Part shown: piece by piece, positions 1 to 7,954 of the stretch
Position numbering within the stretch: the stretch's first letter is position 1
How the letters are laid out: every line of letters starts with the position of its first letter
The notes under the pieces: generated by a model
The model's database searches: none
What the model was told of the DNA's origin: nothing
What the model saw: the letters and a program-made list of their open reading frames with translations, nothing else
Source of the DNA: Ureibacillus aquaedulcis
GTDB taxonomy: Bacteria > Bacillota > Bacilli > Bacillales_A > Planococcaceae
Reading direction: 5' to 3'
Length of the DNA: 64,000 bases
NCBI RefSeq assembly: GCF_030418165.1
Contig: NZ_JAUHTQ010000001.1
Location: 372,001-436,000, forward strand
Position numbers and translations under genes: made by a program

Positions 1-1
1 T

Positions 2-2101
2 CGTGATGCAAATCAAATGGGTGAGCTGTACAATTTCCTTGGTTTGACAGTGGGCCTAAACTTAAACAGCCTGACAAAAGAGGAAAAACGAGAAGCTTAT
101 GCTGCAGACATTACATATAGTACGAATAACGAGCTTGGCTTTGACTATTTACGCGATAACATGGTTGTGTATAAGGAAGAACGTGTTCAACGTCCTCTGC
201 ATTATGCCGTAATCGATGAAGTCGACTCCATCCTGATAGATGAGGCACGTACGCCATTGATTATTTCTGGACAGGCGGGGAAAACAGCGCAGCTTTACGT
301 TCAATCCAATATGTTCGTAAGCCGCTTGAAAGCCGAAGAAGATTTCACTTACGATGAAACTACAAAAGGCGTTACCCTAACGGAAAGCGGTATTGGGAAG
401 GCCGAGAAAGCATTTGGGATTGATAATCTTTTCGATTTATCACATGTTCGTCTATTGCATGCGATAAACCAATCCTTAAAAGCTCATGTTTCCATGCATC
501 GCGATGTGGATTATGTTGTGCAAGATGGCGAAATCGTCATCGTTGATGGCTTTACGGGCCGTTTAATGAAAGGTCGCCGCTACTCTGACGGGCTTCACCA
601 AGCAATTGAAGCCAAAGAAGTGGTGGATATCCAAAACGAATCGATGACAATGGCGACGATTACGTTCCAAAACTATTTCCGTATGTATGAGAAGTTATCT
701 GGTATGACGGGTACTGCAAAGACGGAAGAAGAAGAGTTCCGCAATATCTACAACATGCAGGTTGTGGTAATTCCAACGAATAAGCCAATTGCCCGTGATG
801 ATAAACCGGATTTAATCTTCGCTACAATGAACGGGAAATATAGTGCGGTAGCAGCAGAAATAGCTGATCGCCATAAAAAAGGGCAACCTGTTCTAGTTGG
901 TACAGTTGCGATTGAAACATCGGAAATTATCTCCAATCTATTAGATAAACATAAGATTCCGCATAATGTATTAAATGCGAAGAATCATGAACGCGAAGCC
1001 GAAATTATCGCCAATGCAGGGAATAAAGGTGCTGTAACGATTGCCACTAACATGGCCGGCCGTGGTACCGACATTAAGCTTGGTGAAGGCGTCCTTGACC
1101 TTGGTGGACTGGCTGTTATCGGTACAGAGCGACACGAGTCGCGCCGTATTGATAATCAGCTGCGCGGTCGTTCTGGCCGTCAAGGGGACCCAGGGGTAAC
1201 GCAATTCTATTTATCGCTAGAAGACGATCTAATGCGCCGCTTCGGTTCGGATAAAATGAAAGCGATGATGACTAGACTTGGAATGGATGATAACCAGCCG
1301 ATCCAATCGGGTATGGTCTCAAAAGCGGTGGAATCCGCACAAAAACGTGTTGAAGGCAATAACTTTGACGCCCGTAAACGTTTGTTGCAATACGACGATG
1401 TGTTGCGCCAGCAACGTGAGGTTATTTATAAAGAACGTCGCGATGTACTTGAAACTGAAAACATGCGTGCACTTGTGGAGTCCATGATTCAGGAATCCAT
1501 CGAAAATATTGTCGCTGTTCATACACAAGGCGATCAAAAAGATTGGAACCTAAAATCGCTGGAAGATTACATCCAAGCGAATTTATTGGAAGAGGGTGCC
1601 GTTAAAGCAAGTGACCTTGAAGGAAAATCGCCGGAAGAAATCATTTCCTTTATTTACGGTGAGGTTCAAAAACGCTACGATGAAAAAGAAGAAATGTTAA
1701 GTCCTGAGCGTATGCGTGAATTTGAAAAAGTCATTTTACTCCGTTCAATCGATACAAAATGGATTGACCATATTGATGCGATGGACCAATTACGTCAAGG
1801 GATTCACCTGCGTGCTTATGGACAAACCGATCCGTTGCGCGAATATGAGCAGGAAGGCTTTGCAATGTTCGAGGATATGGTCGCTGCCATTCGCGAGGAT
1901 GTAACGAAATATGCAATGAAAGCCCAAATCCGCAGCAACCTGGAACGTGAAGAAGTTGCAAAAGGACAAGCTGTCAATCCAAAAGAAGAAGCAGCACCAA
2001 AGAAAAAGCAACCTGTTCGTAAAGCAGAGAATGTTGGCCGTAATGATCCATGTCCATGCGGCAGCGGCAAAAAATATAAAAACTGTCATGGTGCTGAATA
2101 A
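2..2101 (+). CDS. secA: Preprotein translocase ATPase SecA (5' end outside window)
   Basis: ATP-driven motor that pushes preproteins through the SecYEG channel at the cytoplasmic membrane. The reading frame is open from base 2, so the gene is cut by the window edge. About 699 residues are present; the family is usually near 840, so the first ~140 residues including Walker A are missing. Visible landmarks are the DEVD Walker B motif about 70 residues in, the helicase motif [13 protein letters not shown], and the C-terminal zinc-binding SEC-C tail [14 protein letters not shown] used for SecB or lipid contact. prfB follows 155 bp downstream, the usual Bacillales order. Family assignment is certain. 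Confidence 0.98.
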   Translation, partial: RDANQMGELYNFLGLTVGLNLNSLTKEEKREAYAADITYSTNNELGFDYLRDNMVVYKEERVQRPLHYAVIDEVDSILIDEARTPLIISGQAGKTAQLYVQSNMFVSRLKAEEDFTYDETTKGVTLTESGIGKAEKAFGIDNLFDLSHVRLLHAINQSLKAHVSMHRDVDYVVQDGEIVIVDGFTGRLMKGRRYSDGLHQAIEAKEVVDIQNESMTMATITFQNYFRMYEKLSGMTGTAKTEEEEFRNIYNMQVVVIPTNKPIARDDKPDLIFATMNGKYSAVAAEIADRHKKGQPVLVGTVAIETSEIISNLLDKHKIPHNVLNAKNHEREAEIIANAGNKGAVTIATNMAGRGTDIKLGEGVLDLGGLAVIGTERHESRRIDNQLRGRSGRQGDPGVTQFYLSLEDDLMRRFGSDKMKAMMTRLGMDDNQPIQSGMVSKAVESAQKRVEGNNFDARKRLLQYDDVLRQQREVIYKERRDVLETENMRALVESMIQESIENIVAVHTQGDQKDWNLKSLEDYIQANLLEEGAVKASDLEGKSPEEIISFIYGEVQKRYDEKEEMLSPERMREFEKVILLRSIDTKWIDHIDAMDQLRQGIHLRAYGQTDPLREYEQEGFAMFEDMVAAIREDVTKYAMKAQIRSNLEREEVAKGQAVNPKEEAAPKKKQPVRKAENVGRNDPCPCGSGKKYKNCHGAE

Positions 2102-2181
2102 GCCCCCACGATTAGTTCCTCGAAATAATGCTTCTTTTAGGAGGCTATTATTTCCTTTACAAATGAAGAAACAAACCTTTG

Positions 2182-2221
2182 AACCGTAGTCATCTTTTCA
2201 TCCTGATTAGATGATACGGTT
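2182..2221 (+). terminator. Hairpin between secA and prfB
   Basis: Arms AACCGTA(G)TCATCT and AGATGATACGGTT pair with a single bulged G around a 13-nt loop. No good U-tract follows, so this may be a weak terminator or an mRNA-stabilising or regulatory hairpin in the prfB leader. Confidence 0.4.
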
Positions 2222-2256
2222 CTCACCGGTTTAAATAAGAGTGCGGAGGATTTTAA

Positions 2257-3364
2257 ATGATCGAATTATCGGAAGTAAGAAATGTATTGGAAACTACAGC
2301 CTCGAAATTGGCGGACTTCAGGGGGTCTCTTTGACTTAGAAAACAAAGAGGCACGTATTCAGGAACTGGATGAAATGATGCTTACGCCGGATTTTTGGAA
2401 TGACCAAAACGGTGCCCAGACCGTCATTAATGAAGCAAACGGATTAAAAGCCATTGTCAATGAATTTAATGACCTTGTGACAACACAAGAAAATCTGGAG
2501 ATGACATTGGAGCTTTTAAAAGAAGAGCCAGATGATGATCTTCAAGAGGAGTTAGGCAGCGAGCTGGAGGACTTCCAACGCAAAATGGACGGCTTTGAGC
2601 TCCAAATGCTTTTAAGTGAGCCTTACGACAAAAACAATGCCATTTTGGAGCTGCACCCAGGTGCAGGTGGTACAGAATCGCAAGACTGGGGTTCGATGCT
2701 GCTGCGTATGTATACGCGCTGGGCTGAAAAGCACGGCTTTAAAGTAGAGACGATGGATTATCTTCCTGGTGATGAAGCGGGGATTAAGTCTGTCACTTTG
2801 TTAATTCAAGGCCATAATGCATATGGCTACTTGAAAGCCGAAAAAGGGGTTCACCGTTTAGTTCGTATTTCACCTTTTGACTCTGCTGGAAGACGCCACA
2901 CTTCCTTCGTTTCATGCGATATCATGCCCGAGTTCAACAATGAAATCGAAATTGATATTCGCACTGAGGATTTGAAAATCGATACGTACCGTGCAACAGG
3001 TGCCGGTGGTCAGCATATTAATACAACAGATTCAGCTGTTCGTATTACGCATATCCCGACTGGCGTGGTAGTATCCTGCCAAGCGGAACGTTCACAGATT
3101 AAAAACCGTGAAAAAGCGATGAATATGCTAAAAGCAAAATTATACCAACTTGAAATTGAAAAACAACAGGCCGAGCTTGATGCGATTCGCGGAGAACAAA
3201 AAGAGATAGGCTGGGGTTCCCAGATTCGTTCGTATGTCTTCCATCCATATTCAATGGTAAAAGATCACCGTACAACTTTTGAAACGGGGAATGTCCAAGG
3301 GGTAATGGATGGCGATTTGGATGATTTCATCAACGCTTATCTTCGTTCACGCATTGGTCAATAA
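2257..3364 (+). CDS. prfB: Peptide chain release factor 2, with programmed +1 frameshift
   Basis: Recognises UGA/UAA and triggers peptide release. Translation starts at ATG 2257 (SD CGGAGGA at 2244-2250) and runs 25 codons to an in-frame TGA at 2332. The context CTT TGA C, preceded by the SD-like AGGGGG, is the classic RF2 autoregulatory slippery site. Skipping base 2332 continues in the +1 frame (2333-3364), giving about 368 residues, the normal length. The SPF anticodon-like tripeptide (RISPFDSAG) and the catalytic GGQ (GAGGQHIN) are intact. Low RF2 favours frameshifting, high RF2 favours termination. An annotation starting at 2282 would miss the true N-terminus. Confidence 0.97.
2320..2335 (+). 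promoter_or_regulatory. prfB: Programmed +1 ribosomal frameshift site of prfB
   Basis: The site reads AGG GGG TCT CTT TGA C. The internal SD-like AGGGGG sits just upstream of the CTT P-site codon and the TGA stop is followed by C, the canonical RF2 layout. The downstream +1 frame is open for 343 residues. Confidence 0.95.
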
Positions 3365-3375
3365 ATAAAAGAAAT

Positions 3376-3416
3376 AAACCTTTTTGGCAAAGCTTAGTTC
3401 ATTGCCAAAAAGGTTT
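3376..3416 (+). terminator. Intrinsic terminator after prfB
   Basis: A perfect 15-bp inverted repeat (AAACCTTTTTGGCAA and its complement at 3402-3416) with an 11-nt loop is followed by AATTTATTTTG. Confidence 0.85.
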
Positions 3417-3623
3417 AATTTATTTTGTGAGTTGGCTGTACCTACAGCACTCCTTCAGCTTTTATTTTTATTCCCTGTAATATCCTTCATTATGCACCTT
3501 CTTAGAAAAATAAAATTGGTTATATAGCAAAATTAATTCCTTATTTTATATAGATACTTCTTTCTCCTTGAAACAACCCTGCTGTTTTTGTTTAATTACC
3601 CATTAATTACCGCCATATCGCAA
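3417..3623. other. AT-rich gap after prfB terminator
   Basis: About 200 bp of AT-rich sequence separates the prfB terminator from the promoter of the YhjD-like gene. I see no open frame with a ribosome-binding site and no strong hairpin. Confidence 0.5.
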
Positions 3624-3672
3624 TTGCATTATTTTTAATTTGTTGTAATATAATAATGAGAACAGATGTTCT
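3624..3672 (+). promoter_or_regulatory. Promoter with LexA-like SOS box
   Basis: A -35 TTGCAT (3624-3629) and a -10 TAATAT (3646-3651, 16-bp spacer) or the overlapping TATAAT (3649-3654) precede the palindrome AGAACAGATGTTCT at 3659-3672. This matches the Bacillus LexA/DinR consensus CGAAC-RNRY-GTTCG except at the two outermost bases. It lies at the expected transcription start, where a repressor would block initiation. Confidence 0.55.
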
Positions 3673-3690
3673 ATTGTTAGGAGGGATTTA

Positions 3691-4089
3691 ATGGCACATA
3701 TTCCCACTGAAGCTGTCCCAAATCTAGAATCAGCTATATATTTACCGATGCTGCTTATCGTTTTGGAAAAAGATCAAGCACAAATAGAAGCTGGGCAGTT
3801 TAAATTAAAACGTCCATATATCTATTTGATTGATGAAGCAAGAAAACTGGCTGAACATGATTTGAGAAAAACCAAGGCTTATCTAAAAAGTCATCAATTA
3901 AGAGTTGTTCAAGGTAAGCGGGACGAAATGTTTACAGAGTATCAATTTCATTATCGGCGGATAATGGATGTTAGAAGATATTCGAATATACGATTAAGAA
4001 ATCATGTTGAAGATTTACTCAAGATGTACTTGAAAAAAGCGTCCAGTATCAATTCCGATCAAACGAATCAGGATCAGAAGGTCCAATAG
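3691..4089 (+). CDS. YhjD-like small protein of unknown function
   Basis: A 132-residue soluble protein with no signal peptide or membrane segment and many charged residues. It reads like the Bacillus YhjD family (pattern YLPMLLIVLEKD near residue 18 and FTEYQFHYRR near residue 84). I base this on remembered similarity, not a search. Neighbourhood supports it, because in B. subtilis yhjD also lies near comK. Start ATG 3691 follows SD AGGAGGGA. Its 3' end overlaps the convergent comK by 41 bp, so the last 13 codons are read from both strands. A LexA-like box upstream suggests DNA-damage induction. Function is unknown. Confidence 0.6.
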   Translation: MAHIPTEAVPNLESAIYLPMLLIVLEKDQAQIEAGQFKLKRPYIYLIDEARKLAEHDLRKTKAYLKSHQLRVVQGKRDEMFTEYQFHYRRIMDVRRYSNIRLRNHVEDLLKMYLKKASSINSDQTNQDQKVQ

Positions 4090-4645
4090 GGTCAATCTTT
4101 TCAAAAAGTTCAGTAAGTTCTTGGGAGTGTATAGGCTTTGGAGGTTGAGTTAATTCGTTTCGGATGATGATTCTTTGTTGGGAAGCGTGTTTTTGAAGCA
4201 TTGTTGCACATACGTATTGGGAGCAAAAAGACGCATAATTAATCGGAAGCACAAACTCTTTTCCGTCGATCAAGGTGATTTCTGTAAATTCTTTGTGGCG
4301 GCGAATGTTCGTAATGGCATGCAGGCCAACCCAGATGTTGTTTGGCGAAGTTGGAGAAAAGAGAGGGAAGAATACATTTGGTATTCCATCATGAGTAATT
4401 ATGATAGGTAATTTGTGCTTTGCCTTTCCAAGGAAGGATTTTGAGAAGTTCTTTGCATGGTTATAGTTATATCCCAGGATTTCACAGGATTTTCTAACTA
4501 TGTAAATAGGTTTTCGTTCAACAATAAATTCTCCATTTTTATCATAGACATGACAGTAAAGTTTTTCCCCGTTTTTAATAGGCATTATTAAATAGGTATT
4601 AAAAGAAATACGGTAAGACTCGATTAAAATAATGTTTTTAAGCAT
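4049..4645 (-). CDS. comK: Competence transcription factor ComK
   Basis: Master activator of late competence genes; binds AT-rich K-boxes in the minor groove. I chose ATG 4645 because AAAGGAGG sits 7 nt before it; this gives 198 residues against about 192 in B. subtilis. The frame is open further upstream (to 4702) without a comparable SD. Recognisable ComK segments include KPIYIVRKSC, NVFFPLFSPTSP and a conserved LPINYASF. A promoter TTGCAT (4726-4721) with 17 bp to TATGAT (4703-4698) lies upstream. The family's partners MecA (59.3 kb) and CoiA (60.1 kb) are also in this window. The C-terminus overlaps the convergent YhjD-like gene. Confidence 0.93.
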   Translation of the reverse strand: MLKNIILIESYRISFNTYLIMPIKNGEKLYCHVYDKNGEFIVERKPIYIVRKSCEILGYNYNHAKNFSKSFLGKAKHKLPIIITHDGIPNVFFPLFSPTSPNNIWVGLHAITNIRRHKEFTEITLIDGKEFVLPINYASFCSQYVCATMLQKHASQQRIIIRNELTQPPKPIHSQELTELFEKIDPIGPSDPDSFDRN

Positions 4646-4697
4646 AATTACTCCTCCTTTTAATGATTTCATAATGCTATATAACCAATTTAATAAA

Positions 4698-4726
4698 ATC
4701 ATAATATGAATTTTTTACCAATGCAA
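4698..4726 (-). promoter_or_regulatory. comK: comK promoter
   Basis: On the minus strand, -35 TTGCAT and -10 TATGAT are separated by exactly 17 bp, with a transcription start expected about 45 nt before the comK ATG. Confidence 0.55.
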
Positions 4727-4816
4727 TTGGAAAAATTGACAAATTATTGAAATAATAAATCAGTAATATAATTACCATTTTTACTTGGAAAACAGTAGAA
4801 ATCCGAATGACATCCT

Positions 4817-4864
4817 AAAAATGGGTAATTTTCCACTTTAGAATGAAAAAAACTATCTATTTTT
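4817..4864. promoter_or_regulatory. Paired AT palindromes, possible ComK box
   Basis: Two A-tract/T-tract palindromes, AAAA-N7-TTTT at 4818-4832 and again at 4849-4863, have centres exactly 31 bp apart. ComK K-boxes are two AAAA-N5-TTTT boxes in fixed helical phase; 31 bp centre-to-centre equals the known 18-bp separation class. The inner spacing here is 7 rather than 5, so this is only suggestive. The second box ends 10 bp before the -35 of the IDEAL-domain gene, as at ComK-activated promoters. Confidence 0.35.
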
Positions 4865-4873
4865 CAGAAAATA

Positions 4874-4902
4874 TTGCAAATTGACAATCAATTTTTTATA
4901 AT
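4874..4902 (+). promoter_or_regulatory. Promoter of the IDEAL-domain gene
   Basis: -35 TTGCAA (4874-4879), 17-bp spacer and a perfect -10 TATAAT (4897-4902), about 28 bp before the start codon. Confidence 0.65.
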
Positions 4903-4929
4903 AGAAAAAAGGGAATCGGGGTGATATCG

Positions 4930-5196
4930 ATGGATAAATATTATTCATACACAGATTTTCTTAAGGCAGTTGGGAACTATCAACATGCAAACGAATCTGA
5001 AAAGTTATTGAATGACATTTATTTGGACTTGTTTTTGAACCGAATGCAGAGATTGCAAAGAATTGAGCAGCTGAAAGATCTCATCGATAATGCATTGGAT
5101 GAAAAAGACAAGGAAGCTTTTTATAGGTACACAAAAGAACTAAGCGAATTACAAGAAACTCAAGAAATGGAAGAGACGCAAGAGTCCGTAATGTAA
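4930..5196 (+). CDS. Small IDEAL-domain protein
   Basis: An 88-residue acidic protein carrying an IDEAL domain at about residues 26-70, centred on the motif LIDNALDEKDKEAFYRYT. The same short helical domain is found at the C-terminus of YpiB-type (UPF0302) proteins, where its role is not well defined. The tail is rich in Glu and Gln. I chose ATG 4930, with SD GGGGTG 7 nt upstream, over the in-frame GTG 4921, which would overlap that SD. It is divergent from comK and has a good sigma-A promoter with a possible ComK-box pair next to it. Domain call is firm; function is unknown. Confidence 0.75.
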   Translation: MDKYYSYTDFLKAVGNYQHANESEKLLNDIYLDLFLNRMQRLQRIEQLKDLIDNALDEKDKEAFYRYTKELSELQETQEMEETQESVM

Positions 5197-5211
5197 ATGA
5201 AAAAAATATTT

Positions 5212-5284
5212 AAAAAGTCGCCATGACAGGTAGCAACCCTTATCCGCTCGGAGTAGGGGCTGAACTAAAGGCGACTTTTTTATA
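5212..5284 (+). terminator. Large-loop terminator with nested hairpin
   Basis: An 11-bp stem AAAAAGTCGCC/GGCGACTTTTT (5212-5222 and 5270-5280) is followed by more T residues. The 47-nt loop itself contains a second stem, AGC(AA)CCCT against AGGGGCT, giving a branched structure. It could terminate transcription from either side. Confidence 0.7.
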
Positions 5285-5357
5285 TTTGGAATATAATATT
5301 AAAAAGCTTCGCTTTATAGTAAAATAACGCTAATAAGTAAAAAGGAGGAAGTTGTCT

Positions 5358-6350
5358 TTGGTATCATCAAAAGACGTTGCAAAATATGCTGGAGTTTCTC
5401 AAACTACAGTTTCAAGGGTACTAAATACACCCGAGTTAGTAAAACAACCTACCGTGGACAAGGTAATGAAGGCGATTCAGGAATTAAACTATATACCCAA
5501 TGCTAATGCCCGTTCTCTCGTGCAAAAAAGAACCAATACGATTGTCCTTCTATCCGGGCCACTGCATAATCCCTTTTTTGTGGATACGACAACAGCAATT
5601 GTAAATTATGCAAATACAAAAGGCTATCGCGTAAACGTTCAATTTGTGAATGATGACAAGCTTACTGAAGCTTATGCAACAGCAATTGAACAAAAGGTTG
5701 ATGGAATCATTTTATCTTGTATATTAATAGATGATCCGATATTTGAAAGATTGGAAAGCATGCATCTTCCTTTTATTACATATAATCGCAAACACAAAAA
5801 CAATAGGCACTTTGTTGAAATTGATAATTATAAAGCGGGCTATCTGTCAGCGCAGCATTTAATAGAGCTGGGACATCGCAATATTGCATGGGTAAGCGGT
5901 CCATTAACTGTAAGCACATTTTATAACCGATATCATGGATTTTTAAAAGCACTGGAAGATTACAATATAAAAATTCCACAGCAAAATATTATTCATACAG
6001 ATACCTCGAAAAATGAGGTAACAACGGCATTTAATGACTTGATGAGTTTTAAGTCGCGCCCAACGGCAATTTGTGCGGGTTCAGATTCATTGGCATTATT
6101 CTTGATGGATGATGCAGTTTCAATCGGCGTCAAAGTGCCTGAAAAATTAAGTATTATCGGAATAGATAATGTAGATATCAGCAAACATGCAGCAATCAGA
6201 TTAACAACAATCGGCAGTATTTCAGAAGAAAACCTCGGTTATCTAGCTATTAAAAAGTTGATCGAATTGATTGAAAATAAAAAAAATGGTTGCGTGAAAA
6301 TCACGGAATCTGTTAAAGTGTTTAATAGAAGTACAACAAGGGAAATATAA
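5358..6350 (+). CDS. LacI-family transcriptional regulator
   Basis: DNA-binding repressor or activator that responds to a small ligand. The LacI helix-turn-helix is at residues 4-24 (DVAKYAGVSQTTVSRVLN), followed by the hinge region NANARSL and a periplasmic-binding-protein-like ligand domain (about residues 60-330). I place the start at TTG 5358, 9 nt after GGAGG; another TTG at 5352 is in frame but only 3 nt from the SD. It lies 180 bp upstream of, and in the same direction as, the permease/ALDH/ADH operon. The intervening DNA holds large palindromes with central CG steps, the expected operator type. It is very likely the local regulator; the ligand is unknown. Confidence 0.9.
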   Translation: MVSSKDVAKYAGVSQTTVSRVLNTPELVKQPTVDKVMKAIQELNYIPNANARSLVQKRTNTIVLLSGPLHNPFFVDTTTAIVNYANTKGYRVNVQFVNDDKLTEAYATAIEQKVDGIILSCILIDDPIFERLESMHLPFITYNRKHKNNRHFVEIDNYKAGYLSAQHLIELGHRNIAWVSGPLTVSTFYNRYHGFLKALEDYNIKIPQQNIIHTDTSKNEVTTAFNDLMSFKSRPTAICAGSDSLALFLMDDAVSIGVKVPEKLSIIGIDNVDISKHAAIRLTTIGSISEENLGYLAIKKLIELIENKKNGCVKITESVKVFNRSTTREI

Positions 6351-6390
6351 AACAGACTTTTTGGGAGTTTGTTTATATTTTAGGACAAAA

Positions 6391-6449
6391 ATGAATACGT
6401 AACCATTTTGCAACTCTATTTTTTTAGTTTAAAATGGTTACGTATTCAT
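6391..6449. promoter_or_regulatory. Twin LacI-type operators flanking a promoter
   Basis: A perfect 19-bp inverted repeat (6391-6409 and 6431-6449, spacer 21 bp) carries TACGTA in each arm. The CG centres at 6398/6399 and 6441/6442 are 43 bp apart, about four helical turns. Between the arms sits a promoter with -35 TTGCAA (6408-6413), 16-bp spacer and -10 TAAAAT (6430-6435). A dimer on each arm, or one bridging tetramer, would occlude RNA polymerase. The arms could also form an RNA hairpin if transcribed from upstream. Confidence 0.6.
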
Positions 6450-6485
6450 ACAAATTGCAATGGGGTGTAATCTATTTTTTTAGGG

Positions 6486-6509
6486 GCATTTGTAAGTGCT
6501 TACAAATGC
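6486..6509. promoter_or_regulatory. Palindrome resembling a CcpA cre site
   Basis: A perfect 24-bp palindrome with 11-bp arms contains TGTAAGTGCTTACA (6491-6504). This differs from the cre consensus TGWAANCGNTNWCA at one central base. It lies between the promoter and the SD of the permease gene, a typical roadblock position for carbon catabolite repression. It could instead be a third site for the local LacI-type regulator. Confidence 0.5.
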
Positions 6510-6529
6510 AAAAGGGAGGAGAAATATTT

Positions 6530-7954
6530 ATGTTATGGAAAAATCGGAAGTATGGTGAAGAATCACCACATATCCCAGCAGGTCCTTTTAAAGTTCGGCT
6601 GCCATTTATCCATTATCGTTTTGAATGGCCGGATTACGTTCAGGGGTTACTAATGTGTGCGGTCGATTTATCGGCAATTCCAATTTTGGTCGATCTATTG
6701 GGTATGCCATTTGAGGTCGCATTAGCAGTCATTGTATTAAACGGATTATTCTATCTCTTGCATCATTTACTAGGAGATCCAGCAGTGCCAGGATGGATAA
6801 CGCCGGCGATTCCGTTAATTACACTTTACTGTACACAGTTTCCGGAGGGACCGGAGCGGGTACATTCACTGATAGCCTTTCAGATGACACTTGGTATATT
6901 ATCATTGATTCTTGGTGCAACTGGATTAGCATCAAAAGTAGTTAGTCTTATTCCCTCGGCTTTAAAAGCAGGGGTTATTCTAGGTGCAGGTTTTGCAGCG
7001 GTTATTTCCGTTTTCAGTGTAGGCGGAAGATTTGAAAGTTTCCCATGGACGATTACAATTGCTGTTGGGATTGGATTTTATTTATTATTCTCAAAGCATT
7101 TTGTGAAGTTCCAAAAACGAAACGTACTTTGGGCGACAATAGGGAAATTAGGGATATTTCCAGTCATCATTTTAGCTGTTGTGATTGCCCCACTATTTGG
7201 TGAAGCATCTTGGCCGAAGATTGAATGGGGAATCTCTGCGCCAGATTTTGCAACATTATGGAATGAATACACAATATTTGGTTTAGGTTTCCCACCTGTT
7301 ATGATGTTCATTACTGCTTTACCAACTGTATTAGCAGCATATATCGTATTATTCGGAGATGTATTGCAAACTAAAGCCCTGGTTGAAGAGGGGAGTTCTG
7401 TTCGACCGGATGAGAAGATTGAATATAGTGCGAGTCGTGCACATTTAATTTTTGGTATCAGAAACAGTGCAATGAGTATTTTAGGCCCGGACGTAACAAT
7501 GTGTGGTCCTATATGGTCGGCAATGCAAGTGGTAATGGTTGAACGATTTAAAAAAGGCCGTAAAGCAATGGATTCATTCTTTGGAGGAATTGGTTCGTTC
7601 CGCTGGGGTACAAATACTGGATTATTCTTATTGCCGATAGTAAGTTTAGTAGAACCAATCCTTGGTGTTGCTTTAGCATTAACAATGCTAATTCAAGGCT
7701 ATGTAAGTGTAAAAGTAGGAATTTTAGAGGCTCGTAGCCAAACAGACTTAGGAATTGCGGGAATTATTGGGGCAGTTCTGTGTATCAAAGGCGCTGCTTG
7801 GGGCTTTGCCGTAGGTATTTTACTTTGCCTATTAATATATGGCAAAAACTTCTTTAAAGGAGAAGTTGATAATACATTTACAAAGGATCAAACAAATCAT
7901 GAATTTCAAGATGGAGGGAAAGAACATGAAGAACGAGAGCTTATCGAAGTCTAA
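6530..7954 (+). CDS. Putative NCS2-like / solute permease, first gene of catabolic operon
   Basis: A 474-residue, very hydrophobic protein with roughly 12 or more membrane segments. Its general layout resembles the nucleobase-cation symporter-2/xanthine-uracil permease superfamily, but I do not recognise a specific subfamily. I chose ATG 6530, which follows SD AAAGGGAGGAG; the frame is open back to 6434 but that part overlaps the operators. The aldehyde dehydrogenase starts 29 bp before this gene's end, so the two are translationally coupled. Co-transcription with two dehydrogenases and a LacI-type regulator suggests it imports the alcohol substrate or its precursor. The substrate cannot be read from sequence. 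Confidence 0.65.
   Translation: MLWKNRKYGEESPHIPAGPFKVRLPFIHYRFEWPDYVQGLLMCAVDLSAIPILVDLLGMPFEVALAVIVLNGLFYLLHHLLGDPAVPGWITPAIPLITLYCTQFPEGPERVHSLIAFQMTLGILSLILGATGLASKVVSLIPSALKAGVILGAGFAAVISVFSVGGRFESFPWTITIAVGIGFYLLFSKHFVKFQKRNVLWATIGKLGIFPVIILAVVIAPLFGEASWPKIEWGISAPDFATLWNEYTIFGLGFPPVMMFITALPTVLAAYIVLFGDVLQTKALVEEGSSVRPDEKIEYSASRAHLIFGIRNSAMSILGPDVTMCGPIWSAMQVVMVERFKKGRKAMDSFFGGIGSFRWGTNTGLFLLPIVSLVEPILGVALALTMLIQGYVSVKVGILEARSQTDLGIAGIIGAVLCIKGAAWGFAVGILLCLLIYGKNFFKGEVDNTFTKDQTNHEFQDGGKEHEERELIEV

Noticed and set aside
1278-2189. Several open frames overlapping secA on both strands
   Set aside because: They are shadows in other frames of a highly conserved gene and lack SD sequences.
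2257-2334. prfB considered as a frameshifted pseudogene
   Set aside because: The in-frame TGA is in the canonical programmed frameshift context and the rest of the protein is intact.
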